From Streptomyces venezuelae (GTDB lineage Bacteria; Actinomycetota; Actinomycetes; Streptomycetales; Streptomycetaceae), in NCBI RefSeq assembly GCF_008642355.1, contig NZ_CP029193.1:7340001-7404000 (forward strand): 64,000 nucleotides of DNA, written 5' to 3'. Both the position numbers and the translations under genes were made by a program. Positions 56,143 through 64,000 of this stretch are shown here, piece after piece; within the stretch, counting starts at the first letter, position 1; each line of letters starts with the position of its first letter. The notes below the pieces were generated by a model, which saw only the letters and a list, made by a program, of their open reading frames with translations, made no database searches and was not told the origin of the DNA.

Positions 56143-57138
56143 CTACCGCGCGTACTCACGCAGCATGGGCTCCTCCTTCAGCCACGGCTGACTGTGGATC
56201 AGCAGCTCGATCGGGTAGTTCAGCAGACCGGGGAGCGCGTTGACGGCCTCCTCGCTGTTGAGCGGCATGACCGCCTTGGCGCAGTGCGCGCGGTCGATAC
56301 GATCGGCGTCGGCGGGGCCCGGGTGGTCGACGGCGTCGGCGACGAGGTCGTAGCTGACCTGGTCCACGACCATGGCGATGTGTGTCGGCCACGGCCGACC
56401 CGGACAGATGTCCTGGACGCCGATGCGGTGCGCGCCCGGCAGGGACGGGGCCTGCCCGTCGGCGACCACGGACTCGTCGGCGTACGAGTGGACGGTGGTG
56501 TACGAGGGGCCCGTCGGCATGGGCGTGCCGTCGGCGCCGAGAGCCTTCGTCCAGTTCGAGTCACGGGCGAACTGCAGCACCGACGCCGGGCAGCCCGCGA
56601 CCTCGGCGATCGGACGGCAGGGACTGGCGAGACGGGTCCCCTGGAACGGGGAGCCCAACGTCACCATGTCCTCCACCCGCCCCGGCAGGTCCGGCCAGAA
56701 CCGCAGGGCCCAGGCCGTGAGGAGCCCGCCCTGGCTGTGCCCGACGAGGTCGACCTTGCGTCCGGTGGCCTCGTGGATGGCGCGCGTCGCGTACACCACG
56801 TACTCGACGGACTCCTGCATGTCCCTGAGCCCGCGCCCGGGGGAGTCCACCCAACAGGACTGGTAGCCCTTCTTCTTGAGCTCGGCCATGTAGTTCCAGG
56901 CGTAGTTCTCCTCGCCCTTGAGGCCGGTGCCGGGCACGAAGAGGACGGTGGGCTTGTCACTGGCGCCGCGCAGCTCGCCCGACTCCGTCCCGCAGTGCAG
57001 GGCTTCGGCGAGTCGGGCGGCCGGGATCTCCAGGGGCGGCGGGGGCTCGGAGGTGTCCGCGCGGACGGCGGAGACGGGGAGAACGGTGAGGGTGAGCACG
57101 GTGGCGGCGAGGCCGCCGAACCATGAGGACAAGCGCAC
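56143..57138 (-). CDS. Secreted lipase/esterase, alpha/beta hydrolase related to Candida antarctica lipase B
   Basis: 331 residues from GTG 57138, with GGAG about six bases upstream; the longer frame to 57195 adds residues before the signal peptide. A signal peptide (about 1-28, hydrophobic core then AVRA) precedes the catalytic domain. VLFVPGTGLKG is the oxyanion-loop region and GHSQGG carries the nucleophile Ser135. The later Asp and His are in the expected order (YADESVV and PWPTHIAM). The VPGTG...CWVDSPG pattern resembles lipase B relatives in Streptomyces. Several cysteines suggest disulfides. It probably hydrolyses lipids or esters outside the cell. It converges with the PaaK-like gene. 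Confidence 0.85.
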   Translation of the reverse strand: MRLSSWFGGLAATVLTLTVLPVSAVRADTSEPPPPLEIPAARLAEALHCGTESGELRGASDKPTVLFVPGTGLKGEENYAWNYMAELKKKGYQSCWVDSPGRGLRDMQESVEYVVYATRAIHEATGRKVDLVGHSQGGLLTAWALRFWPDLPGRVEDMVTLGSPFQGTRLASPCRPIAEVAGCPASVLQFARDSNWTKALGADGTPMPTGPSYTTVHSYADESVVADGQAPSLPGAHRIGVQDICPGRPWPTHIAMVVDQVSYDLVADAVDHPGPADADRIDRAHCAKAVMPLNSEEAVNALPGLLNYPIELLIHSQPWLKEEPMLREYAR

Positions 57139-57241
57139 TGTGGTCTCCGCGGGGGTGTGGGGGCTCCCTGTCTCCCCGAGTGGGGAGCCCTCCATCCTGA
57201 AACGCGGTCACGCACACGTCAACAGCAACAGGCCCCTCAAC

Positions 57242-57268
57242 GCCCCCACTGACAAAGGTAGTTGGGGT
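57242..57268. terminator. Imperfect hairpin downstream of small secreted protein gene
   Basis: GCCCCCACT (57242-57250) pairs with AGTTGGGGT (57260-57268) at seven of nine positions. It lies 25 bases beyond the minus-strand stop at 57293 and upstream of the lipase start. Tentative. Confidence 0.35.
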
Positions 57269-57292
57269 GGCTCTGCCCCCACGTCGTCCGCG

Positions 57293-57673
57293 TCACCGTT
57301 CCAGGGGCCGCACCGTCACATGCACCACCGGCGAGACCGCCTCGCCGCCCGTCACACGCAGTGCGTTGCGGCCCTCGCGTCCCAGGACCACCCGCATCTT
57401 GTACGTCCCCCGCGGCGTGGTGTTCACCGAGGCGGGCAGCGGTACCCACTGGGTGCCCTGCCTCTGCTCCAGGGTGACCGGCGTGCCGGCCGGCATGTCG
57501 CGGCTCTCACCGGAGACGTGGAACTCCTCCGAGACCCGCACGTTGCTCGCCGAGGCCTGCGCGGTGAGTGTCGGCGTGGTCGCGGTGGCGGGGGCGGCCG
57601 TCAGGAGCAAGAGGGCGGCGGCGGCCCCGGAGAGGGCCGAGGCGTGCCTGAGGTGCTGCGGTGTCGACTTCAA
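57293..57673 (-). CDS. Small secreted protein, unknown function
   Basis: 126 residues from TTG 57673, with AGGGAAG seven bases upstream. A signal peptide is clear: LKSTPQHLRHAS, then an alanine/leucine core, then APATATT. The mature ~95 residues are rich in valine, threonine and arginine and look like a single beta-sandwich (Ig-like) domain, with VTLEQRQGTQWVPLP and YKMRVVLG segments. There are no cysteines in the mature part and no enzymatic motifs. A start further upstream (MLMRDRTN near 57720) is possible but would push the signal peptide inward. The function is unknown; a surface or secreted binding module is plausible. Confidence 0.7.
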   Translation of the reverse strand: MKSTPQHLRHASALSGAAAALLLLTAAPATATTPTLTAQASASNVRVSEEFHVSGESRDMPAGTPVTLEQRQGTQWVPLPASVNTTPRGTYKMRVVLGREGRNALRVTGGEAVSPVVHVTVRPLER

Positions 57674-57952
57674 TGTGGCTTCCCTGTCCAGGTGCTGCCC
57701 GTTCGTTCTGTCGCGCATCAACATAGGGAGCGGACCTCGGACATGGAGGAACCGACGCGCTGAGTCTCCGCACCTCGAGCTGCGGAACGCCCTGCTGGAA
57801 GCAGCCTCCGCGGGACCCGGGCAGGTTCCCTCGGAGGACTCGCCCCTCCGGACCGAGTCCGCCGAGACAGTCCGCCGCCTGGGAGCAGCGGGACGTGGGG
57901 AAGGGGGAATGCGCGGACTCACGGGTCGGTTGGTGTGCGTGGACGTGCGCGT
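57674..57952. promoter_or_regulatory. Divergent intergenic region between secreted protein gene and lipB-like gene
   Basis: 279 bases without a convincing gene. It contains the starts of both transcription units; no clear palindrome or SARP-like repeats were seen. Confidence 0.4.
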
Positions 57953-58639
57953 ATGGACGTGACCGCCGGAGGGAGTCGCGTGGGTGCGGTGGAGTTGGAG
58001 CGTGTAGATCTCGGTGAGGTTCCCTACCTCGATGCCATGGACGCGATGCGCGGGTGGGTCGAGCAGCGGCGGGCCGGGGTCATCGGTGACCGGCTCGTTC
58101 TCCTCACGCATCCGCCCGTGATCACGTACGGCACCCGTACCCCGCCCGAAGAGCTGCCCCGCGCCGACTCGCCCATCCCCCTCGTCGAGGTCGACCGCGG
58201 CGGGCAGGCGACGTATCACGGGCCCGGTCAGCTCGTCGGATATCTCATCCTCAACCTACGAGAGCGCGGGCCCGGCGACATCGTGCGTCGGGTCGAGAAC
58301 GCGCTCATCGACGCGGTCGGGGCCCTCGGCTTCGAAGCGGTGCGGCGCGACACCCCTTCCGGCGCCCAGAGCCTCGTCGGCGTGTGGACGCCGCGCCACG
58401 ACAAGCTGGTGTCGATCGGCATGCGCATCCGCGGCGGCGTGACCAGCCACGGGTTCGCCCTCAACATCACCTCGGACCTCGACGAGTTCACCCGCTTCAC
58501 GGCCTGCGGGCTGCCCGACGTGGCGATGACCTCCCTCGCCGAGATGGCCGCCGAGCGGGGCGTCGCCGCGCCCGGCGAGGCCGAGGTGAGGGACGCGGTG
58601 GCCGCGGCCTTCGGGGCCGGAGCCCGGCGGGAGGGCTGA
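57953..58639 (+). CDS. lipB: Lipoyl (octanoyl) transferase LipB-like
   Basis: 228 residues from ATG 57953. The active-site motif RGGQATYHGPGQLVGY is intact. Lys151 (DKLVSIGMRI) and Cys185 (TACGLPD) match the catalytic lysine and cysteine of LipB. The family transfers octanoyl groups from acyl carrier protein to lipoyl domains of dehydrogenase complexes in the cytoplasm. In Streptomyces the main lipB usually stands beside lipA. Here neither lipA nor a dehydrogenase gene is adjacent, so this could be a second copy or the genome may differ in order. It stands alone and converges with the cation transporter gene 20 bases away. Confidence 0.88.
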   Translation: MDVTAGGSRVGAVELERVDLGEVPYLDAMDAMRGWVEQRRAGVIGDRLVLLTHPPVITYGTRTPPEELPRADSPIPLVEVDRGGQATYHGPGQLVGYLILNLRERGPGDIVRRVENALIDAVGALGFEAVRRDTPSGAQSLVGVWTPRHDKLVSIGMRIRGGVTSHGFALNITSDLDEFTRFTACGLPDVAMTSLAEMAAERGVAAPGEAEVRDAVAAAFGAGARREG

Positions 58640-58658
58640 GCGGAGGCCGGGTCGACGC

Positions 58659-59585
58659 TCAGGTGTGCAGCGCCCCGCCCTCCTCGCGGTGGTCCTCCGG
58701 TTCCAGCTGCAGCGTCGAGTGCGCCACGTCGAAGTGGCCGCCGACGCACCCCTGCAACCGGCCGAGGAGCTCCCCGTACCCGTCCGCCAGCGCCGCTTCC
58801 GTGACCACCACGTGCGCGGTGAGCACCGGCATCCCGGAGGTGACGGTCCAGCCGTGCAGGTCGTGCACGGCGACCACGCCGCGCTCCGCGAGCAGATGCC
58901 TCCGCACCTCGTCGAGGTCGACGTCCTGCGGGGTCGCCTCCAGCAGGACGTGCACGGAGTCCCGCAGCAGCCCGTACGCGCGCGGCACGATCAGCAGGCC
59001 GATGACGATCGAGGCGACGGGGTCGGCGGCCTGCCACCCGGTGAGGAGGATGATCAGGCCGCCCACGATCACCGCGACAGAGCCGAGCGCATCGCCGAGG
59101 ACCTCCAGATACGCGCCGCGCAGGTTCAGGCTCTTGTCCTTCGCGTCCCGCAGCAGCCACAGCCCCACCAGGTTGGCGAGGAGACCGCCCACGGCGACCA
59201 CGAACATCAGGCCGCCCTTGACCTCCACCGGTTCGCTGAACCGGCCGATCGCCGACCACAGGACCCAGACGAAGATGGCGACGAGGAGCAGCGCGTTCAG
59301 GACCGCGGAGAAGATCTCCACCCGGTAGAAACCGAACGTGCGCCGCGGCGTCGGGGCGCGCTGGGCGAGGGTGACCGCGCCGAGCGCGAGCGACACGCCG
59401 ACCGCGTCGGTCAGGCTGTGCGCCGCGTCCGCGAGCAGCGCGAGGCTGCCGGACAGCAGGGCGCCGACCACCTGGATGACGGTGATCGACGCGCTGATGC
59501 CGATGGTCCACAGCAGCCGGCTGCGGTACGTGCCGCTGAGCGTGCCGCCCGCCGTGGCCGCGGACGGACCGTGGTCGTGCCCCAT
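58659..59585 (-). CDS. Cation diffusion facilitator (CzcD-like metal efflux)
   Basis: 308 residues. Six hydrophobic segments are visible between about 25 and 215, followed by a cytoplasmic ferredoxin-like C-terminal domain. The N-terminus is His-rich (MGHDHG), as in Zn/Co exporters. TM2 has ADAAHSLTD (HxxxD); TM5 has YLEVLGDALGS, so Glu replaces the usual His of the second metal-binding pair. The protein would export a divalent metal in exchange for protons. The ATG at 59585 was chosen by the motif and the His-rich start. It is a single gene between lipB and the mechanosensitive channel. Confidence 0.9.
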   Translation of the reverse strand: MGHDHGPSAATAGGTLSGTYRSRLLWTIGISASITVIQVVGALLSGSLALLADAAHSLTDAVGVSLALGAVTLAQRAPTPRRTFGFYRVEIFSAVLNALLLVAIFVWVLWSAIGRFSEPVEVKGGLMFVVAVGGLLANLVGLWLLRDAKDKSLNLRGAYLEVLGDALGSVAVIVGGLIILLTGWQAADPVASIVIGLLIVPRAYGLLRDSVHVLLEATPQDVDLDEVRRHLLAERGVVAVHDLHGWTVTSGMPVLTAHVVVTEAALADGYGELLGRLQGCVGGHFDVAHSTLQLEPEDHREEGGALHT

Positions 59586-59665
59586 GCCCGCGAGTGGAAC
59601 ACGGGGCCCGGAGACCCGCCACCGAGAGGTCCGCCACTCGGCCGACAGAGGACCTGTACGACTCC

Positions 59666-59714
59666 CAGTGGAGCGTCGGCTCTCAGTGCGGCGCCGGCTC
59701 TCAGTGGAGCGTCG
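59666..59714. repeat. Short direct repeats at the 3' end of the mechanosensitive channel gene
   Basis: CAGTGGAGCGTCG occurs at 59666-59678 and 59702-59714, and CGGCTCTCAGTG is also repeated in the spacer. The second copy covers the last codons of the channel gene, so the repeat looks like a local duplication of its 3' end. Confidence 0.5.
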
Positions 59715-60789
59715 AAATCGACGCGTCGCGCTGATGCGGGATCCCCAGCGGCGGTGGCAGCTCCCCCTGCTGCACCGTCACCGTGCGCGCGGGAGCGGGC
59801 ACCCGGATGCCCTCCGCGCGGTAGCGCTGGTGCAGGCGCTTGATGAACTCGTGCTTGATGCGGTACTGGTCGCTGAACTCCCCGACGCCGAGGATCACCG
59901 TGAAGCTGATCCGTGAGTCGCCGAAGGTGTGGAAGCGGATGGCCGCCTCATGGTCGGGCACCGCACCCGTGATCTCGGTCATCACCTCGTCCACGACCTC
60001 GGTCGTGACCTTCTCGACCTGCTCCAGGTCACTGTCGTAACTCACCCCGACCTGCACCGTGATCGACAGCTCCTGCTCGGGGCGGCTGTAGTTCGTCATG
60101 TTGGTGCTCGCCAGCTTGGCGTTGGGGATGATGACGAGGTTGTTGGAGAGCTGACGCACGGTCGTGTTGCGCCAGTTGATGTCGACGACATACCCCTCCT
60201 CGCCGCTGCTGAGCTGGATGTAGTCACCCGGCTGCACGGTCTTCGCGGCGAGGATGTGCACGCCCGCGAAGAGGTTGGCGAGCGTGTCCTGGAGGGCGAG
60301 GGCGACCGCGAGACCGCCGACGCCGAGCGCGGTCAGCAGCGGGGCTATGGAGATGCCGAGGGTCTGCAGGACGACGAGGAAGCCCATCGCGAGCACGACG
60401 ACCCGCGTGATGTTCACGAAGATCGTGGCCGACCCCGCGACGCCGGAGCGGGACTGTGCCACGCTCCTGACCAGGCCCGTGACGATCCGGGCCGCCGTCA
60501 GCGTGGCCGCCACGATGAGCAGCGCGGTGAGCGCCGTGGTCACGTTGCGGCCGGTGCGCGGCGTGAGGGGCAGCGCGCCCGCCGCGGCGGCGAGTCCGGC
60601 GGTGATGGCCGCGCAGGGCACGAGGGTGCGCAGCGCGTCGACGATGACGTCGTCGCCGCTCCACCGGGTCCTGCTGGCCCGCTCGCCGAGCCACCGCAAA
60701 AGCGCGCGGAGCAGCAGTCCGGCCGCGACACCCGCGGCCACGGCGATGCCCGCCGCGATCCAGTCGTGCAGTGTGAGCGCACGGGTCAT
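59701..60789 (-). CDS. Small-conductance mechanosensitive channel (MscS family)
   Basis: 362 residues from ATG 60789. Four to five N-terminal hydrophobic segments (about 10-150) precede the pore-lining helix region (ALGVGGLAVALALQDTLANLFAG near 180-200). The beta domain follows with GDYIQL and IPNAKLASTNMTNYSR, and then the alpha/beta C-terminal domain. This layout is that of MscS, which opens under membrane tension to release solutes during hypo-osmotic shock. The longer frame to 60918 starts in an unlikely region. It is divergent from the amidinotransferase gene. Confidence 0.92.
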   Translation of the reverse strand: MTRALTLHDWIAAGIAVAAGVAAGLLLRALLRWLGERASRTRWSGDDVIVDALRTLVPCAAITAGLAAAAGALPLTPRTGRNVTTALTALLIVAATLTAARIVTGLVRSVAQSRSGVAGSATIFVNITRVVVLAMGFLVVLQTLGISIAPLLTALGVGGLAVALALQDTLANLFAGVHILAAKTVQPGDYIQLSSGEEGYVVDINWRNTTVRQLSNNLVIIPNAKLASTNMTNYSRPEQELSITVQVGVSYDSDLEQVEKVTTEVVDEVMTEITGAVPDHEAAIRFHTFGDSRISFTVILGVGEFSDQYRIKHEFIKRLHQRYRAEGIRVPAPARTVTVQQGELPPPLGIPHQRDASISTLH

Positions 60790-61072
60790 CGGTCCGCTCC
60801 CGTCGCCCGGGGGGAGTGCGGCTGCATACGCGCCTGCATACGACGTATGTGATGTGTCGTCACGTGGGTACCTGCTCGATTCGGGGAGTGCGGTCACGCC
60901 GAGGCGGGAGCACGACATGGGGAGTCACGACGACTGCCTCCAGGAGCTCCACCCGGCGCGGACGTCATCCTGCCCCATCCGGGCACAACAGGCGCGCGTA
61001 CCCCTGCCTGGATCTTCACAGTCCGGCCACGTCTGTCGAATGAGACGCGCAACACGTGGTAGACGAAGAGCC
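60790..61072. promoter_or_regulatory. Divergent intergenic region with a small inverted repeat
   Basis: 283 bases between the channel and the amidinotransferase. CATAC-GAC-GTATG (60837-60849) is a symmetric site. No gene was recognised in this stretch. Confidence 0.45.
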
Positions 61073-62173
61073 ATGGCTCCAGTGCGCGAGACGCCCGTAT
61101 CGCCCGTCGGTTCACACAACGAGTGGGATCCGCTGGAGGAAGTCGTCGTCGGCCGCCTCGACGGCGCGACGATCCCGTCCAGCCACCCCGTCGTGGCCTG
61201 CAACATCCCGCCCTGGGCGGCCCGCCTGCAAGGTCTCGCCGCGGGCCACACGTACCCGAAGCGCCTGACCGAACCCGCGCAGGCCGAACTCGACGGCTTC
61301 GTCGAACTCCTGGAGTCCCTCGGCGTCACCGTCACCCGCCCGGCCGCCGTCGAGCACAAGCGGGACTTCGCCACCCCTGACTGGACGTCACGCGGCTTCT
61401 GCAACGCCTGTCCCAGGGACGGCATGCTCGTCGTCGGCGACGAGATCATCGAGACGCCGATGGCCTGGCCGTGCCGGTACTTCGAGACGTACTCCTACCG
61501 CGAACTCCTCAAGGACTACTTCCGGCGCGGCGCCCGCTGGACGTCCGCACCGAAGCCCCAGCTGACCGACGCCCTGTTCGAGAAGGACTTCCGCCCGCCG
61601 AAGAAGGGCGAGCCCATGCGCTACGTCCTCACCGAGTTCGAGCCGGTCTTCGACGCCGCGGACTTCATGCGCGCGGGCCGCGACCTCTTCGTGACGCGGA
61701 GCAACGTCACCAACCTGATGGGCATCGAATGGCTGCGCCGCCATCTCGGACCCGAGTACCGCATCCACGAGATCGAGAGCCGCTGCCCTACGCCCATGCA
61801 CATCGACACCACGTTCGTGCTGCTCGCGCCCGGCAAGGTGCTCGTCAATCCCGAATACGTCGATGTCGACCGCCTCCCCGACGTGCTGAGCTCGTGGGAC
61901 GTCCTGATCGCCCCGGAGCCCGAGCCGATCGACGAACGCGTCCTGAAAATGACCTCGATGTGCGGCAAGTGGCTCAGCATGAACGTGCTCATGCTCGACG
62001 AGAAAAGGGTGATCGCGGAGCGGCACCACACAGGCATGCTGCGCGCGCTCGAGGCCTGGGGGTTCGAGCCGATCCCCTGCGACCTGCTCCACTACGCGCC
62101 GTTCGGCGGGTCGTTCCACTGCGCGACCCTCGACGTACGCCGCAGGGGCACGCTGGAAACGTACTTCGACTGA
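61073..62173 (+). CDS. Amidinotransferase (arginine:glycine amidinotransferase / StrB1-like)
   Basis: 366 residues from ATG 61073. The catalytic residues of the family are in place: Asp197 in FDAADFMRAGRDLF, His243 and Asp245 in PMHIDTTF, and Cys350 in GGSFHCATLDVRRRGTL. Stretches such as CGKWLSMNVLMLDEKRV also match animal AGAT closely. Enzymes of this fold move the amidino group of arginine to glycine, inosamine phosphate or another amine. The acceptor here is unknown; there are no aminocyclitol genes nearby. It could make a guanidino compound such as guanidinoacetate as a compatible or storage metabolite. It is followed by a perfect 12-bp palindrome. Confidence 0.9.
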   Translation: MAPVRETPVSPVGSHNEWDPLEEVVVGRLDGATIPSSHPVVACNIPPWAARLQGLAAGHTYPKRLTEPAQAELDGFVELLESLGVTVTRPAAVEHKRDFATPDWTSRGFCNACPRDGMLVVGDEIIETPMAWPCRYFETYSYRELLKDYFRRGARWTSAPKPQLTDALFEKDFRPPKKGEPMRYVLTEFEPVFDAADFMRAGRDLFVTRSNVTNLMGIEWLRRHLGPEYRIHEIESRCPTPMHIDTTFVLLAPGKVLVNPEYVDVDRLPDVLSSWDVLIAPEPEPIDERVLKMTSMCGKWLSMNVLMLDEKRVIAERHHTGMLRALEAWGFEPIPCDLLHYAPFGGSFHCATLDVRRRGTLETYFD

Positions 62174-62185
62174 GTTCGGCCGAAC
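62174..62185. terminator. 12-bp perfect palindrome after the amidinotransferase gene
   Basis: GTTCGGCCGAAC directly follows the stop codon and is self-complementary; with the following GGCC...GTCGAAC it can form a GC-rich structure. It may be a terminator or a regulator site for the downstream ROK gene; undecided. Confidence 0.35.
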
Positions 62186-62322
62186 GGCCCCGTCGAACGA
62201 CCGTTGCCGGAGGGGTTCCCCGGCCGCGACGGTTATGCAAGTCTCCTCCCCAATTCCGTGCGGCGTCGGACGTCGTGGCCCGTCAGCCGGGCCGCCGCGG
62301 CGCGGACCCGGGGTGAGGACTG

Positions 62323-63465
62323 ATGCGAAACGCGGCACGAGGGCACGATCTGATCGCCCTGCGGCGGCTGAACACCACCGTCGTGCTGCGCGCCCTGCAC
62401 CACCGCAGCCCCCGCACCCTGGCTGAACTCGCCGCGAGCACCGGCCTCTCCCGGCCCACCGTGGAAGCCGCCGTCGAGGAACTGGCCGAACGGGGGCTCG
62501 TCGGCGAGTCCGCCGAGGAGACGGGGGAGCGCGCGCCGGGCCGCCCCGCACGCCGCTTCCGCTTCCGCACGGAAGCGGGATACGTCCTCGGCGCCGACAT
62601 AGGGCTGCACAAGATGGTGCTGCTCCTCGCCGACCTCGGCGGCACCGTCCTGGCCGCCCGGCGCAGCGACATCGACCCCGAACTGGGCGGCAGCGCCCGC
62701 CTCGACCTGCTGCGGCACGGCACGGAGACCTTCCTCGACGCCCACGCCCCGCGCCGCGCCGCCGTCCTCGCCCGCTGCGTGGGCGTGCCCGGCGTCGTCG
62801 ACAAGGGCGGCGTCGTGACGTCCGTGGTGGTGCCCGAGTGGTCCGGTGTCGACCTCGGACGGCTGCTCCAGGACGGCGTACCGGGCCACACCCTCGTCGA
62901 GAACGACGTGAACCTCGCGGTGCTCGCCGAGCGCTGGCAGGGCGCCGCCACCCTCGCGGGCGACGTCGTCTGCGTCCTGACCGGACACCGCGTCTCGTGC
63001 AGCCTCACCATCGGCGGGCGGCTCCACCGGGGCAGGCGCGGCGGCGCGGGCGAACTCGGCATGCTGCCGCTGCTCGGCATGAGCACCGCCCAGGAGGCCC
63101 TGAAGTGGCCCGCGGGTTCCGACGGGCGGCGCCCCGGCGAGTCCGAGGTCGCCGCGCTGGCCCGCGCGGCCGACGGCGGAGACCCGAAGGCGCTGGCCGC
63201 CGTCGCGGACTTCGCCGACCGGCTCGCCCCGGGTATCGCGGCGCTCGCGCTCGCCGTCGACCCGGAACTGATCGTGCTGACCGGCGGCGCGACCCCCGTC
63301 GGCCACCACCTGGTGCCGCTGCTCGAGGAGCGGCTGCACCCCATGACCCTGCACGTCCCGCGCATCGCCCTGAGCACGCTGGGGGAGCGGGGCGTGGCCA
63401 TCGGCGCCGTGCGCAAGGCGCTCGACCGGGTGGAGGAGGACCTGCTCGCGGACAAGGCGCCGTAG
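62323..63465 (+). CDS. ROK-family transcriptional repressor (NagC/XylR type)
   Basis: 380 residues. The N-terminal winged helix (about 10-75; TLAELAASTGLSRPTVEAAV) precedes a sugar-kinase-like ROK domain with GADIG (nucleotide loop) and a GVPGVVDKGG segment. The ROK zinc motif Cys-rich signature (CxCGxxGC) is missing; the usual position reads GRRGGAGELGML, so it has probably lost the zinc site and kinase activity. ROK repressors sense sugars and control transport operons. The next gene encodes a sugar-binding lipoprotein, so this is probably its local regulator. Confidence 0.9.
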   Translation: MRNAARGHDLIALRRLNTTVVLRALHHRSPRTLAELAASTGLSRPTVEAAVEELAERGLVGESAEETGERAPGRPARRFRFRTEAGYVLGADIGLHKMVLLLADLGGTVLAARRSDIDPELGGSARLDLLRHGTETFLDAHAPRRAAVLARCVGVPGVVDKGGVVTSVVVPEWSGVDLGRLLQDGVPGHTLVENDVNLAVLAERWQGAATLAGDVVCVLTGHRVSCSLTIGGRLHRGRRGGAGELGMLPLLGMSTAQEALKWPAGSDGRRPGESEVAALARAADGGDPKALAAVADFADRLAPGIAALALAVDPELIVLTGGATPVGHHLVPLLEERLHPMTLHVPRIALSTLGERGVAIGAVRKALDRVEEDLLADKAP

Positions 63466-63529
63466 CGGCGGCCGCCCTCGGGGCGGGGCCGTGGGGCGTC
63501 CGGTGACTCATCGGGAGGCGAAGGCGCAC

Positions 63530-64000
63530 ATGCGCAGAAGGACTCTGCTCGGCGGGGCGGTGGCGGCCCCCTTGCTCGCCGCCTGCTCCGGCGGGGGCGG
63601 CGGCACGGACAGCGGTGGCAGGACCACGCTCTCGTACGGGATGTGGGACCCGGCGCAGGTGCCGGGCATGGAGAAGATCATCGCCGCGTTCGAGAAACGG
63701 AATCCGCGCATCTCCGTGCGGATCCAGCTGACGCCCTGGGCGAGCTACTGGACGACCTTGAAGACGTCCATGCGCGGGGGCACCGCACCCGACGTGTTCT
63801 GGATGAACGCCGTCAACTTCCAGCTGTACGCGGCCAACGGCGTCCTCGAACCGCTCTCCGGGCACATCAAGGCCGACGCCACCCCCGTGGACCGCCACCC
63901 GAAGGCCCTGGTGAAGCTCTACTCCTACCGCGGCACGCAGTACGGGTTGCCGAAGGACTTCGACACCATCGGCCTCTGGTACAACAAGCAGCTCTTCGAC
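63530..64000 (+). CDS. Sugar ABC-transporter substrate-binding lipoprotein, 3' truncated by window
   Basis: The frame is open to the end of the window. GGGAGG lies 11 bases before ATG 63530. The product starts MRRRTLLGGAVAAPLLAAC, a lipoprotein signal with lipobox LAAC and an arginine run that could use the Tat route, then a Gly/Ser linker. The mature part shows the extracellular solute-binding family 1 pattern (TAPDVFWMNAVNFQLYAANGVLEPL and GLPKDFDTIGLWYNK). It captures a sugar or oligosaccharide outside the cell for an ABC importer whose permeases would follow. The ROK repressor 64 bases upstream is the likely regulator. Confidence 0.88.
   Translation, partial: MRRRTLLGGAVAAPLLAACSGGGGGTDSGGRTTLSYGMWDPAQVPGMEKIIAAFEKRNPRISVRIQLTPWASYWTTLKTSMRGGTAPDVFWMNAVNFQLYAANGVLEPLSGHIKADATPVDRHPKALVKLYSYRGTQYGLPKDFDTIGLWYNKQLFD

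Noticed and set aside
1..64000. tRNA, rRNA, CRISPR arrays, insertion sequences, integrase or attachment sites
   Set aside because: None could be recognised by eye. The repeats present are explained by PKS module homology, short coding microsatellites and hairpins; there are no evenly spaced direct repeats with unique spacers and no transposase motifs.

Overview
The window is high-GC actinobacterial DNA and almost certainly Streptomyces. The reasons are the strong third-position GC bias, GTG and TTG starts, ATGA/GTGA gene overlaps, a SARP regulator, a LAL-type LuxR regulator with a single TTA leucine codon, and a streptogrisin-type protease. The dominant content is most of a modular type I polyketide synthase (PKS) locus for a polyether ionophore. 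Everything in it matches the monensin (mon) pathway as I know it: module count, gene partition, acyltransferase motifs, reductive domains, paired cyclases, FAD epoxidase, P450 and regulators.

Layout. 1-21.7 kb (+): the 3' part of a PKS gene carrying module 6, then modules 7-8 (monAV) and module 9 (monAVI). A LAL regulator (21.7-24.6 kb) is translationally coupled to the end of monAVI. 24.6-32.1 kb: a block of genes without an obvious polyether role, namely a small membrane protein, a CGNR zinc-finger regulator, two ABC-F ATPases, a 69-residue peptide of unknown function, an HTH regulator and a secreted serine protease. 32.2-50.7 kb (-): one operon read right to left, monAVII (module 10), monAVIII (modules 11-12), monBI, monBII and monCI. 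50.9-53.8 kb: the P450 monD (+), then monAX (type II thioesterase) and monRI (SARP) on the minus strand. A 0.9-kb lower-GC gap marks the probable edge of the cluster. 54.7-64 kb: a PaaK-like adenylating enzyme, a secreted lipase, a small secreted protein, LipB, a cation diffusion facilitator, an MscS channel, an arginine:glycine-type amidinotransferase, a ROK repressor and the start of a sugar ABC-transporter lipoprotein.

How the genes work together. Modules 6-12 are predicted to add acetate (full reduction), propionate (double bond), acetate (full reduction), acetate (ketone retained because the KR is degenerate), then three propionates each left as an alcohol. That is the C1-C15 pattern of premonensin. 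The chain has no integrated thioesterase and ends in a docking tail, which fits transfer to a discrete carrier protein encoded elsewhere. MonCI would epoxidise the triene, MonBI/MonBII would open the epoxides to form the ether rings, and MonD would hydroxylate late. MonAX would edit stalled chains, and MonRI plus the LAL protein would activate expression.

The less expected features are the vestigial DH-ER in module 12, glycine/threonine repeat insertions in two ketoreductases, hexanucleotide microsatellites inside coding linkers, extensive near-identical tracts shared between modules, the gene island inside the cluster, and several clean palindromes in intergenic DNA. All domain and family calls come from reading motifs; no database search was run.
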